A program made the position numbers and the translations under genes. The notes under the pieces were generated by a model. That model did no database searches. It was not told where the DNA came from and worked only from the letters and a program-made list of their open reading frames with translations. 64,000 nt of DNA. Source: HyVt-443 sp964544655 (GTDB taxonomy: Bacteria; Pseudomonadota; Gammaproteobacteria; Chromatiales; Chromatiaceae). Positions 1-7,743 of the stretch are shown here, one piece after another. The first letter of the stretch is position 1. The number at the start of each line of letters is the position of its first letter. The stretch covers positions 9,163 to 73,162 of the forward strand of contig CAZJCM010000012.1 in the NCBI GenBank assembly GCA_964544655.1, given 5' to 3'.

Positions 1-341
1 GCAATGATGCCTTCTGGCGCTATTCGGATCTGATCTACGGTCGCACTCGCTCCAATGGCAACGGCTTCCCTGTGGATGGCCTGGTGCCTTTGGCGGGAGA
101 GATTGGGCTGGATACTGCTTCGTTCAAAAAATGCCTCGACAGCGGCCGCATGGCAACACGTGTCGGTGAAGACTACGACGATGGGGTCAAGGCCGGTATC
201 AGCGGTACCCCGGGCGTCATACTATTGAATCAGGAAACTGGCGAAGTTATCCCGATGGCTGGGGCCGTGCCGGTGCAACAACTGCAGGCTGCGGTAGACA
301 GGCTGGTTGCGTCCGGCAATGCCACAGACAAGGGACAATAA
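1..341 (+). CDS. DsbA-like thioredoxin-fold protein, C-terminal part
   Basis: The reading frame is open from base 3 and the start lies before the window, so about 112 C-terminal residues are seen. They contain the helical insert typical of DsbA/thioredoxin_4 proteins and the cis-proline loop GTPGVILL that closes the redox site; the CXXC motif would lie upstream. Such proteins make or isomerise disulfides in the periplasm. The next gene is a CcdA-like electron carrier, which fits a thiol-redox or cytochrome c maturation pair. Family assignment is good, substrate unknown. Confidence 0.8.
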   Translation, partial: NDAFWRYSDLIYGRTRSNGNGFPVDGLVPLAGEIGLDTASFKKCLDSGRMATRVGEDYDDGVKAGISGTPGVILLNQETGEVIPMAGAVPVQQLQAAVDRLVASGNATDKGQ

Positions 342-457
342 GGCATGGGAATCACGATGTGAAGACAGGAGTCAGCAGAACCGGGGCAATGGAAAGCGCC
401 CGCCCTGATCGGGAAACGTCAAAAGCAACAATCATCACCCTTTTCCGAGGCTGAAAA

Positions 458-1198
458 ATGATGGATCTCCCTTCCGTTTCGCTGTTTGCAGCGTTTCTCG
501 CCGGTATTATTTCATTTCTATCGCCTTGTGTGCTGCCGCTGGTACCTGGGTATGTCTCCTACATAGTAGGACATACCCCTGAGCAGGTGCAGGGCCGGCG
601 TGATGGCCGGGAACTGATGTCGGCACTCGTTGTCAGCCTTTTTTTTGTTTTTGGCTTTACCGCAGTATTCATCGCCTTGGGCGCCAGTGCCTCCGCTATT
701 GGTCGGCTTTTTGCAATCTATCGTTATGAGGCAAATATTGTAGGTGGCGGCATTATCATCATGTTCGGCCTCTATATGACTGGCCTGTTCAAATCGGCTC
801 TGCTATCCCGGGATATCCGTTTCAATGTGGATATGAAGGGGGGACGTTCGCTGTCAGCCTTTGTCATGGGACTGGCATTTGCATTCGGCTGGACGCCTTG
901 TATCGGCCCCATTCTAGGGGCCATCCTTGCCATGACCGCGGTCTCCACCACCGTAGACAGTGGTATGCTGTTTCTATCCGTCTATTCACTGGGACTGGGC
1001 GTTCCCTTTCTGTTGACCGCACTGTTCACCAGTCGGATGGTGACCCACATGAATCTTTTCCGCCGCATCGGACGCCCGCTACATATCGGGGCGGGAATAC
1101 TTCTGATCATCATGGGTATTGCCATGATCACCGGTTATCTTTCGATGTTTGGAATATGGCTGCTCAACACCTTTCCTTTTCTGCTCAATATTGGATGA
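458..1198 (+). CDS. ccdA: CcdA/DsbD-like membrane thiol electron carrier
   Basis: A 246-residue polytopic protein with about six membrane helices. It has the two family cysteine motifs, SPCVLPLVPGY near residue 24 and TPCIGPILGA near residue 147, one in each half of the inverted repeat. CcdA proteins pass electrons from cytoplasmic thioredoxin across the inner membrane to periplasmic thiol proteins, for cytochrome c maturation or disulfide reduction. Two adjacent ATG codons (458 and 461) follow a GAGG box. The DsbA-like gene ends 116 bases upstream, and cytochromes follow, so a role in supplying reduced thiols is plausible. Length is normal for CcdA and short of full DsbD. Confidence 0.9.
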   Translation: MMDLPSVSLFAAFLAGIISFLSPCVLPLVPGYVSYIVGHTPEQVQGRRDGRELMSALVVSLFFVFGFTAVFIALGASASAIGRLFAIYRYEANIVGGGIIIMFGLYMTGLFKSALLSRDIRFNVDMKGGRSLSAFVMGLAFAFGWTPCIGPILGAILAMTAVSTTVDSGMLFLSVYSLGLGVPFLLTALFTSRMVTHMNLFRRIGRPLHIGAGILLIIMGIAMITGYLSMFGIWLLNTFPFLLNIG

Positions 1199-1429
1199 CG
1201 CCAATACGGCCAAGCGCGTGAGACCACTGCCAAATTCTTTGCTGGGCATAGTCAAAAAATTTTCCAGTCGCATCGCGTTGTTTCTGACCTGAATGAATCA
1301 GAGGTTCTTTATCGGAACGTTGAATTTTTTATCGTTCTGTTTTTTTCTATTTCGATATTTTTATTCAAATAGCTGATCTAAGATACATAAGGCATTGAAA
1401 TTATTATGATAAACGGTCTTATCTGGAAT

Positions 1430-1445
1430 TGGCACGGTAACTGCT
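1430..1445 (+). promoter_or_regulatory. candidate sigma-54 promoter
   Basis: TGGCAC, five bases, then CTGCT followed by a T run. This matches the -24/-12 RpoN consensus (TGGCAC-N5-TTGCA) except for one base of the -12 element. It lies in an AT-rich 324-base gap (1199-1522) with no gene, about 78 bases before the Met-rich protein. No activator site was identified. Confidence 0.45.
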
Positions 1446-1522
1446 TTTTTTCGACTGACCATGACAATGGTCTTTTATATTGATTTCAGCAGATCACAAC
1501 AGTTATGAGAGGAAATAGACAG

Positions 1523-1831
1523 ATGAGAATCATAGAAGCAGTAGCTGTATCCGTTCTTGCGACGACGTTTTCATTTGGTGCGATGGCGGAGGCCAATCAC
1601 CATCCGGAAAAGGGTGCAGAAGGGATGTCTTCATCGATGACTATGGGTGGTGCAGCAATGCCGATGGGGAAAGAGGGAATGAAAGGAAGTGCCAGTATGG
1701 GAATGATGGCGCCAGAGAAAATGAAAAAGATGCAGGAAATGATGAAGCTGCATATGAAGAACATGGAACAGGGCCAGGCCAATATAGAGGCGCTGTTGAA
1801 AGAACTGGTGGCGATGCAGAAGGCTGGATGA
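1523..1831 (+). CDS. Met-rich secreted small protein
   Basis: About 102 residues. The start at 1523 is preferred over 1505 because a GAGAGGAA box sits about nine bases before it and the protein then begins directly with a signal peptide (cleavage near AMAEA). The mature part is rich in methionine, with many MxM and MGxM pairs, plus histidines, and ends in an amphipathic helical segment. Such composition is typical of periplasmic copper binding, but I recognise no named family. It is directly followed by a His/Met-rich cytochrome c whose reading frame overlaps its end, so the two are probably one transcript. Function not established. Confidence 0.7.
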   Translation: MRIIEAVAVSVLATTFSFGAMAEANHHPEKGAEGMSSSMTMGGAAMPMGKEGMKGSASMGMMAPEKMKKMQEMMKLHMKNMEQGQANIEALLKELVAMQKAG

Positions 1832-1863
1832 CCACTATGATATCAACGAAGGAGATTGTATCA

Positions 1864-2394
1864 ATGCGGCGAATAGTTTTCACCATGTTCACGCTGAGTA
1901 TCTCAGGATCCGCCCTTGCCGGGGGTATGCATATGCAAAGTTCGGAGGGTATGGGGCACATGGAAAATGCAGGGGGGATGGAGAATCATAACTCCCACTG
2001 GGTTTCACCCGAAGGGGCAGCTCAACGAATCAATCCGATCAAGCGGGATGTCAGCTCGATAACTCGTGGTGCTTCGCTGTTTGCTGAAAACTGCGCTTCC
2101 TGTCATGGACAAAATGCAACCGGGGATGGTCCGGCAGGGATGGCATTGAACCCACGGCCAGCCAATCTGAGGAAGATGTCTGGCCAACATCCGGATGGTG
2201 ATTTTGCCTGGAAGATCGCAAACGGCAGAGGTGCCATGCCAGCCTGGAAGAAAACACTGGGGGAAGATCAGATATGGGATTTGACCAACTACATCCAATC
2301 TCTGTCTGTAACTGAAAAGTCACAGGATGATGGAGTGGCTGAACAAATGAAGGCGCTTTCCGATGAGGATCATGGGCATGGCGGGGATACATGA
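1864..2394 (+). CDS. Monohaem cytochrome c, His/Met-rich ends
   Basis: About 176 residues. The start at 1864 has an AAGGAG box ten bases upstream and opens on a signal peptide ending at SALAGG. The mature N terminus is Met/His-rich, the haem site is CASCH near residue 78, and a GAMPAWK segment supplies the likely methionine ligand; the tail is acidic and His-rich (DHGHGGD). This is a class I cytochrome c of the cytochrome_CBB3 type, a periplasmic one-electron carrier. The metal-ligand-rich ends suggest contact with copper, as for its Met-rich neighbour. Physiological partner unknown. Confidence 0.85.
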   Translation: MRRIVFTMFTLSISGSALAGGMHMQSSEGMGHMENAGGMENHNSHWVSPEGAAQRINPIKRDVSSITRGASLFAENCASCHGQNATGDGPAGMALNPRPANLRKMSGQHPDGDFAWKIANGRGAMPAWKKTLGEDQIWDLTNYIQSLSVTEKSQDDGVAEQMKALSDEDHGHGGDT

Positions 2395-2452
2395 TAAGGC
2401 TTGAGTGTGAACCAGTCGCTGTTCTTCGAAGACTGATTGGCCGGTGAATCTT

Positions 2453-2515
2453 ATGTCTGCCCCAATGTTGCGCCCGGGAATGTGGTGATCGTGCCGAGAT
2501 GGTCATTCTCAGCCG
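2453..2515. repeat. Dispersed repeat copy 1
   Basis: About 60 bases centred on CCCCAATGTTGCGCCCGGGA and GCCGAGATGGTCATTCTCAG. A second diverged copy is at 56816-56878. Both lie in gene-free DNA, so this is probably a dispersed genomic repeat or remnant and not coding sequence. Confidence 0.6.
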
Positions 2516-2999
2516 GATTTTACGAATGACATCCCAGTCATTCGCCTGGCAGGCCAGCCTTCCGCTGTTCGGCATCGCACCAGGGGATGCCGTCAGATTC
2601 AGGAAATACCGGCTAGGGACGGCCAGATTGGTGCCAGGGCGCGGTCAACAGTGGCTGGTCATATTTCGTTACCTGCTAATATCCCTAAAAAATTATATAT
2701 ATATATCTCAATGATGGTGTGCCGTTCTGCATGTGATCGGGCGCAATATTGAGGCAGTTTCCCGTATCCACGCAGGCGGCCTACTATCGGTAACCATTGT
2801 TGGGGATGCCGGTAAACTAATGAACTTGTCGCTCTATATGAAGCTGTTGTCAGCCTGTTTGGTCACGAAAGATCGGACACACTCTCGCAAAGTGGCAACG
2901 GCGTCAGGAGATTCCGTTTGGTCCTGCAGGCAGTGCCGGGTGATGTTGACCCGCATATCTGTGCCCCCAGTCCAGACACCAGGATCTCAGAGTTCCCTA

Positions 3000-3167
3000 T
3001 TAAGGAACCCCTGATTAATTCTGGGACAGGTGGATTGTGGAATGAAATGGCCCAGATCAAGGCGTGAATCGCAGCTAATAGCAGGTCTATTGGCAAGATT
3101 TACAACGCAGAGATGGGTGATTTAAGCCGCAAGACGCCGTTCCATGAGTTGATCAGAGGTTCCTTAA
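3000..3167. mobile_element. MITE-like element with terminal inverted repeats
   Basis: A 168-base unit bounded by TTAAGGAACCCCTGATTAAT on the left and, in inverted orientation, TTAAGGAACCTCTGATCAAC on the right (about 17 of 20 match). The TTAA at both ends could be the target duplication or part of the repeat. The inside has no open frame of useful length, so it is a non-autonomous element or an internally deleted insertion sequence. Related palindromes are at 3308-3349 and 10365-10412. Confidence 0.65.
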
Positions 3168-3307
3168 TTTTTAATCCTGTGAGAAGAGTTAATGAAATAT
3201 TTCGTAAAGCTACTACATTTCCGGTCGATAGGTGAATGCAGCAGCAAATAATAAGAATTGGCATATCTTCGCTACTTGATGGTTTTATAGCCGTAAGGGC
3301 AGTTAAT

Positions 3308-3349
3308 TTAAGTAACCTCTGATCAATTGATTGAACAGAGGTTCCTTAA
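3308..3349. repeat. Short palindrome of the TTAAGGAACC family
   Basis: TTAAGTAACCTCTG pairs with CAGAGGTTCCTTAA (13 of 14) around a 14-base loop. It looks like the two ends of the 3000-3167 element joined with almost no interior. It sits 93 bases before the chemoreceptor gene. Confidence 0.65.
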
Positions 3350-3441
3350 TTGGTGGCGACTTCAGTGAATATGCCAGCAACGGTTACGCTTTTTAGAAAG
3401 CGGCGGGAAATTATATCCTCAAGGTTTATTACAGGACACTG

Positions 3442-5076
3442 ATGATGAATATATCTGATAACAGGAAAATGTCCCGGCGTTTTCTGCTATTGACGGTCTT
3501 ATTGGCAGTCGTTGTCGTGATTGAAGGCAGCGTGATCATGGTGGATAACATGGCAATTACCAGTCAATCCATCCAACTCGCCGAAAACAAAATTCCTATC
3601 CTCAACAAGGCCCACAAGCTAAAGCTGTCAGTGGTCCAGGTTCAGCAGTGGCTGACCGATATCAGCGCCACACGCGGTCGCGATGGACTGAACGACGGTT
3701 TTGAGGAGGCGGAGAACAACGCCAGGGAGTTCAGGGCATTGCTCAACGAACTCATGGCGCTTGATAGTGAACATGCTGAGCGTTATCAGGCGATGCTTCC
3801 GGTTTTCGATGCCTATTACAATGCCGGTAAACAGATGGCACAAGCCTATATCGATGAGGGTCCTGCTGGCGGCAATCAGATGATGTCGAAGTTTGATGAG
3901 GTTGCCGCAATGATGGCAGAACAGGTGGATGGTTTCCTTGCGAGGGTTGAAGCGGAAGCTGCCGCCGTGCTGTCGAAGCAACAGAAATTAGCAGCATCAA
4001 CTGGGCGCATGATCGTTATCGGTTCCCTGATCATCCTGCTGTGCATTGGTTTCGTATACCTTATCGTGTCACGGGCATTGGCCTATCTGCCCAAGGTTGT
4101 GGCGGAGCTGAAACGGGTAGCCGAGGGTGACCTGACCTCCTCCATCGATGTTACTCGTGAGGATGAAATAGGTGATCTGATGCGCGGATTGCAGTCCATG
4201 CAGAAGCGGTTGCTGGAGACAATTTCGCATATCAACGCCACGACCGCACAACTATCCACGGCGGCAGAAGATGTGTCCGTGGTAACAACACAGACCAGCA
4301 CCAATATTCAGAAGCAGCAATCCGAGACGGAACAGATAGCTACGGCGATGAACGAAATGAATGCCACTATGCGCGAGGTGGCTGAGAGTGTCGGCAATAC
4401 ATCCGCCGCTGCCAATGGGGCAAATGCCGAAACCGCGAAGGGACGCGAGGTCGTGGAAGCGGCGGTGCATGGGATCCAGCAACTGTCTGGACAGATTGAA
4501 AACGCTGCGGAGGTCATTGCTCATGTAGAGAAAAATAGTGAGAACATAAACACAGTGCTGGATGTGATCAAGGGGATTGCAGAGCAGACCAACCTGTTGG
4601 CGTTGAATGCTGCGATCGAAGCTGCCCGTGCTGGTGAGCAGGGTCGCGGATTTGCCGTAGTGGCGGATGAGGTGCGCATCCTGGCAGGCCGGACACAGGA
4701 GTCTACTGCAGAGATCAACCAGATCATCGAGAAACTCCAGTTAGGTTCCCGCAATGCCGTGCAAGCGATGAATCAGAGTCGGGAACTGGCCAAGTCCGTT
4801 GTCGACCAGGCCGCTCTGGCAGGGTCTTCATTGACGACTATCGCCGAATCCGTATCACGCATCGATGAAATGAGCACCCAGATTGCAACAGCTGCTGAAG
4901 AACAGAACGCCGTGGCGGAAGATATGAACCGCAATATCGTTCAGATTCACGACATGGCGACACAAAACGCCTCAGGTGCCCATCAAACTTCCTTGGCCGG
5001 GCAAGACCTGGCGCGCATGGCCTCGGAACTACAACGATTGGTTGGGCAGTTCAGGGTGCAAGGAGAAGCAGTTTAG
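3442..5076 (+). CDS. Methyl-accepting chemotaxis protein
   Basis: A 544-residue chemoreceptor. One membrane helix lies near residues 12-32 and a second near 190-209, enclosing a four-helix-bundle-like periplasmic sensor. A HAMP linker follows, then a long coiled-coil signalling domain with the conserved hairpin tip around residues 378-415 (EQTNLLALNAAIEAARAGEQ). It should bind CheW/CheA at the inner membrane and steer motility; the ligand is not predictable. Two adjacent ATG codons (3442, 3445) are possible and no strong ribosome site is seen. It stands alone, flanked by repeats on one side and a transposase remnant on the other. Confidence 0.93.
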   Translation: MMNISDNRKMSRRFLLLTVLLAVVVVIEGSVIMVDNMAITSQSIQLAENKIPILNKAHKLKLSVVQVQQWLTDISATRGRDGLNDGFEEAENNAREFRALLNELMALDSEHAERYQAMLPVFDAYYNAGKQMAQAYIDEGPAGGNQMMSKFDEVAAMMAEQVDGFLARVEAEAAAVLSKQQKLAASTGRMIVIGSLIILLCIGFVYLIVSRALAYLPKVVAELKRVAEGDLTSSIDVTREDEIGDLMRGLQSMQKRLLETISHINATTAQLSTAAEDVSVVTTQTSTNIQKQQSETEQIATAMNEMNATMREVAESVGNTSAAANGANAETAKGREVVEAAVHGIQQLSGQIENAAEVIAHVEKNSENINTVLDVIKGIAEQTNLLALNAAIEAARAGEQGRGFAVVADEVRILAGRTQESTAEINQIIEKLQLGSRNAVQAMNQSRELAKSVVDQAALAGSSLTTIAESVSRIDEMSTQIATAAEEQNAVAEDMNRNIVQIHDMATQNASGAHQTSLAGQDLARMASELQRLVGQFRVQGEAV

Positions 5077-5135
5077 TCTGTGGACTTGCAATGGAATGCA
5101 GACATTCCAATCTCCGAATTTTACAGATCCACCCG

Positions 5136-5434
5136 CTAATTCTGGTCCTGTAAATGCTGTGCACCTTTAGCTATCTCTCCCGGCTTCCAGTTGCGTATAG
5201 GGCGGGTCCATTTAATGGCGGCATTTTTCAGCCCCATATAGAGCAGTTTCATTATTGAGTTATCATTTGGCAAGGCTCCACGATTTTAAGTATCTTTCGA
5301 AAGGTGTAGGTCGGGGTCTCAATTGCATTGGTTGTGTAGATCACCCGTTGGATCTCTGGTGGATAATCGAAGAACACTGTTAGCCGTTGACAGTCATCAC
5401 GACAGCTGGGACGATACGGTCGCCCTACAGACAA
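5136..5434 (-). pseudogene. IS256-type transposase C-terminal remnant
   Basis: Read on the minus strand, one frame gives FFDYPPEIQRVIYTTNAIE, a hallmark of IS256/Mutator transposases. A shift in frame near 5250 then gives LYMGLKNAAIKWTRPIRNW, the matching downstream motif, ending at a stop at 5136. The N-terminal two thirds and the catalytic aspartates are absent, so this is a decayed end fragment. The hypothetical gene on the plus strand begins just beyond it. Confidence 0.8.
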
Positions 5435-5454
5435 ACGCGATATATTTAGAGGAA

Positions 5455-6126
5455 ATGAAGACTGAACCGAGCACGGATTCGATCTCCCTCCGGCCGAAGG
5501 TTAAATCAGGTGAAACCATTGCTCAGGCTGCTGTAGCGGCCTGTCTCGATCGTGCGCTGAACTATTGTCTTACGCTGGTATTGCTTAGTGCGTCACTCTT
5601 GCCTGGTTGGGCATCTGCGGAGGTCATAACCGGCAAGGATGCACAGACCGGCTTACGCACTTGGGAATGGAAACAGGCGGGCATCTCAGTCCAATTGGTG
5701 CAGCGCCTGCCAGACCAAACCCGGGCATTTTTTCAGGGGCGCGGGTTTTCCAGTGCAGATGCAGATATCATCGGCCGGGCCTGTGTTTTTCAGACTATCT
5801 TTCGGAACGATGGCAAACAACATTTGACCTACGATCTGAATGACTGGCGGATCACCTATCAGGGTAGAGACCTTCCTCTGCTGACCAAGGAGCGCTGGAA
5901 CGAGAGGTGGGAGTCTGGGGCGGTGAGCAAGGCCGCCCGTATCGCTTTTCGCTGGTCGTTTCTGCCTACCCATCAGACGTTTGAGCCTGGTGACTATAAC
6001 TGGGGTATGACCAGCTTTGGTCTTCCACCAGGAGAGTCATTCGATCTTGCCCTGGTTTTAACCGCTGATGGAAAAATCATTACCGGCCGGATACCGGGAA
6101 TCGTCTGCACTGAGGATAAGCCATGA
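5455..6126 (+). CDS. Secreted protein of unknown function, coupled to TlpA-like thioredoxin
   Basis: With the start at 5455 the product is about 223 residues; the longer upstream frame runs through the transposase remnant and is unlikely. The AGAGGA box is very close to this ATG, so the start is uncertain. There is a roughly 45-residue polar leader, then a hydrophobic segment (YCLTLVLLSASLLPGW) ending at ASAEV that looks like a signal peptide or anchor. The rest is a soluble domain with few cysteines and many aromatic residues. I do not recognise the family. The stop overlaps the next start by four bases (ATGA), so it is translated together with a TlpA-like thioredoxin. Confidence 0.65.
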   Translation: MKTEPSTDSISLRPKVKSGETIAQAAVAACLDRALNYCLTLVLLSASLLPGWASAEVITGKDAQTGLRTWEWKQAGISVQLVQRLPDQTRAFFQGRGFSSADADIIGRACVFQTIFRNDGKQHLTYDLNDWRITYQGRDLPLLTKERWNERWESGAVSKAARIAFRWSFLPTHQTFEPGDYNWGMTSFGLPPGESFDLALVLTADGKIITGRIPGIVCTEDKP

Positions 6127-6647
6127 GGAACTGCTCAATATCCAGGATACTGATATCCCTTATTCTGCTTGCCCTGTCGCAGTTCTCGCACGCCCAGCAG
6201 GCAGGGAAGGGGCTTGCACAGATGCCCGGCAGACCGCTGGCGACCGATTTCGTATTGACCGATCTGGATGGCAAGCAACACCGGCTCTCGGATTACCGGG
6301 GACAGGTGGTCATTATTAATTTCTGGGCCACCTGGTGCCCGCCCTGCCGGGCAGAGATGCCTTCCATGCAGCGTGCCTGGGAACAGTTGAAAAAAGCGGG
6401 CATTGTGATGCTCGGTATCGACGTGGGTGAGGATGAGGATACTATCTTTCAGTTTACCGCCAATTACCCGGTAGAATTCCCACTGCTGATGGATCTGGAC
6501 TCCAAGGTCATCGATCAATGGCCGGTACTGGGGTTGCCTACGACTTTCGTGGTGGATACCGAGGGCAGGATTGCCTATCGTGCCATTGGGGGAAGAGAGT
6601 GGGATGAGCCGGAACTGCTGGCTTTGGTGCGGGCGCTCAAACAGTAA
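6123..6647 (+). CDS. TlpA/ResA-like periplasmic thioredoxin
   Basis: A 174-residue protein with an N-terminal signal peptide (cleavage near SHAQQ) and an AhpC/TSA-Redoxin-type thioredoxin fold. The active site is WCPPC near residue 77, and the cis-proline segment LGLPTTFVVD is present. Members reduce disulfides in apocytochromes or other secreted proteins and usually receive electrons from CcdA/DsbD. The ATGA overlap with the unknown gene upstream suggests that protein as a partner or substrate. The end of the gene abuts the broken DsrE copy. Confidence 0.9.
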   Translation: MRNCSISRILISLILLALSQFSHAQQAGKGLAQMPGRPLATDFVLTDLDGKQHRLSDYRGQVVIINFWATWCPPCRAEMPSMQRAWEQLKKAGIVMLGIDVGEDEDTIFQFTANYPVEFPLLMDLDSKVIDQWPVLGLPTTFVVDTEGRIAYRAIGGREWDEPELLALVRALKQ

Positions 6648-6657
6648 CAAGCCCCAC

Positions 6658-6912
6658 AAACAAAGCCACGGGCATCCATGCAGGCGCCGCAAAGCAGGAC
6701 CTCTCCTTTACGGATAACAGACTTGGGTGCCAGCTTGATATTGTAAAGCCCCAGGGGGGCGGCCTGCCCGCGTTTGGCGCAGACGATCGCATCGGCCATC
6801 AGAAACACCGTGACCTTTGCGTCCGTGTTGCTCAAGGCCTTGGCCAGGCGCAGACCGATGTAGCTGCGTTCGGTGCCGATGCTGGGTCATTCAAAATGAT
6901 CAGGATATTCAT
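6658..6912 (-). pseudogene. Broken DsrE-family gene, copy 1
   Basis: The minus strand from 6912 begins MNILIILND like the intact gene at 15469-15813, loses frame after about ten codons, resumes in another frame (NTDAKVTVFLMADAIVCAKRG) and keeps LLCGACMDARG. Similarity stops at about 6658, where the C-terminal third is missing against the end of the thioredoxin gene. The upstream leader is also shared with the intact copy. This is a frameshifted, truncated duplicate. Confidence 0.85.
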
Positions 6913-6957
6913 GATGTACTCCTGGTATATGGATGCCAGTGAAAAGTCACTGTGGCA

Positions 6958-7743
6958 TCAACCGAACAAGACGCTCTTGATCAGGATGTAGCTGGCGACG
7001 AGCATCAGAAAGCCGCCGAAGCCTTTCTTCAGGTGATCCCCATGCAATCGATGGCTCAGCTGGCTCCCGACGACGCTGCCGGCGATGGCAATGGCGGTGA
7101 AGACGGCCATCAGCCCATAGTCAACGGGCACGGATCCGGCATAGCCAGCGAATCCGGCGAAGGATTTCAGGGCGACGATGCTCAACGAGGTGCCGACCGC
7201 ACGCTTCATGGAGAGCCCCGACAGCAGCACCAGGGCAGGGACGATCAGAAAGCCGCCGCCCACACCGACGACACCGGTCAGGATGCCGACGCCGATGCCG
7301 TGCAGGGCGATGTGACCATAGTGGGGCTCTTCGCAATCACCGCTTTCACATTCGATCACGGCGGCGGCCCCGACGGACCTGTGATGCTGGGGTCTCGGCT
7401 TGAGCATCTTCCAGGCGGCGGCATACATCACCACCGCAAACAGGCCCAGCTGGATCACTACCGGGGTGATGACGCCGAGCAGGGCGCCGGCATAGGTTCC
7501 GGCCACGCCGAACAGTCCGAAGATGGCCGTTACCTTCAGGTTCACATTGCCGCGCTTCCAGTGCTGCAGGGCGGTAATGGTGGCGGTGACGGCGACGATC
7601 CCCAGGCTCATGGCGATGGCCGACTTCGGCTCCACGTCCAGCAGGTAGAGCAGGGCCGGCATGGTGATGATGGAGCCGCCGCTGCCGAATATGCCGAGCA
7701 GCAGGCCGGTGGCGAGACCTGCGATGATGACCGATAGTGACAC
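6958..7743 (-). CDS. TauE/SafE-type sulfur-anion exporter
   Basis: With the GTG start at 7743 the product is 261 residues and begins at once with a membrane helix (VSLSVIIAGLATGLLLG). AGGAGA precedes this GTG, and the GTG shares one base with the stop of the upstream gene (TAGTG), indicating coupled translation. It has the two-repeat arrangement of TauE/SafE with glycine-rich motifs (GIFGSGGSIITMPALL and GVVGVGGGFLIVPAL) and a His/charged cytoplasmic loop between the halves. The family exports sulfite, sulfonates or related anions. Neighbouring rhodanese and DsrE genes support a sulfur role. Confidence 0.88.
   Translation of the reverse strand: MSLSVIIAGLATGLLLGIFGSGGSIITMPALLYLLDVEPKSAIAMSLGIVAVTATITALQHWKRGNVNLKVTAIFGLFGVAGTYAGALLGVITPVVIQLGLFAVVMYAAAWKMLKPRPQHHRSVGAAAVIECESGDCEEPHYGHIALHGIGVGILTGVVGVGGGFLIVPALVLLSGLSMKRAVGTSLSIVALKSFAGFAGYAGSVPVDYGLMAVFTAIAIAGSVVGSQLSHRLHGDHLKKGFGGFLMLVASYILIKSVLFG

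Larger units (their letters stand above)
2395..3441. other. Gene-free, repeat-rich stretch
   Basis: Just over 1 kb without a convincing gene. It holds a dispersed repeat (2453-2515), a MITE-like element (3000-3167) and a short palindrome of the same family (3308-3349). An open frame at 2733-3014 has no signal, domain or good ribosome site and I do not treat it as real. Base composition is more AT-rich than the flanks. Confidence 0.6.

Noticed and set aside
2733..3014. 93-codon frame in the repeat-rich gap
   Set aside because: No ribosome site, signal or recognisable domain, and it runs into the MITE-like element.
5323..5454. N-terminal extension of the secreted unknown protein
   Set aside because: Its DNA is the antisense of the IS256-type remnant, so the extension is accidental.
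6952..7737. Long plus-strand open frame opposite the TauE gene
   Set aside because: Low-complexity Gly/Asp/His/Gln composition with no domain; it is the antisense shadow of a clear membrane protein.
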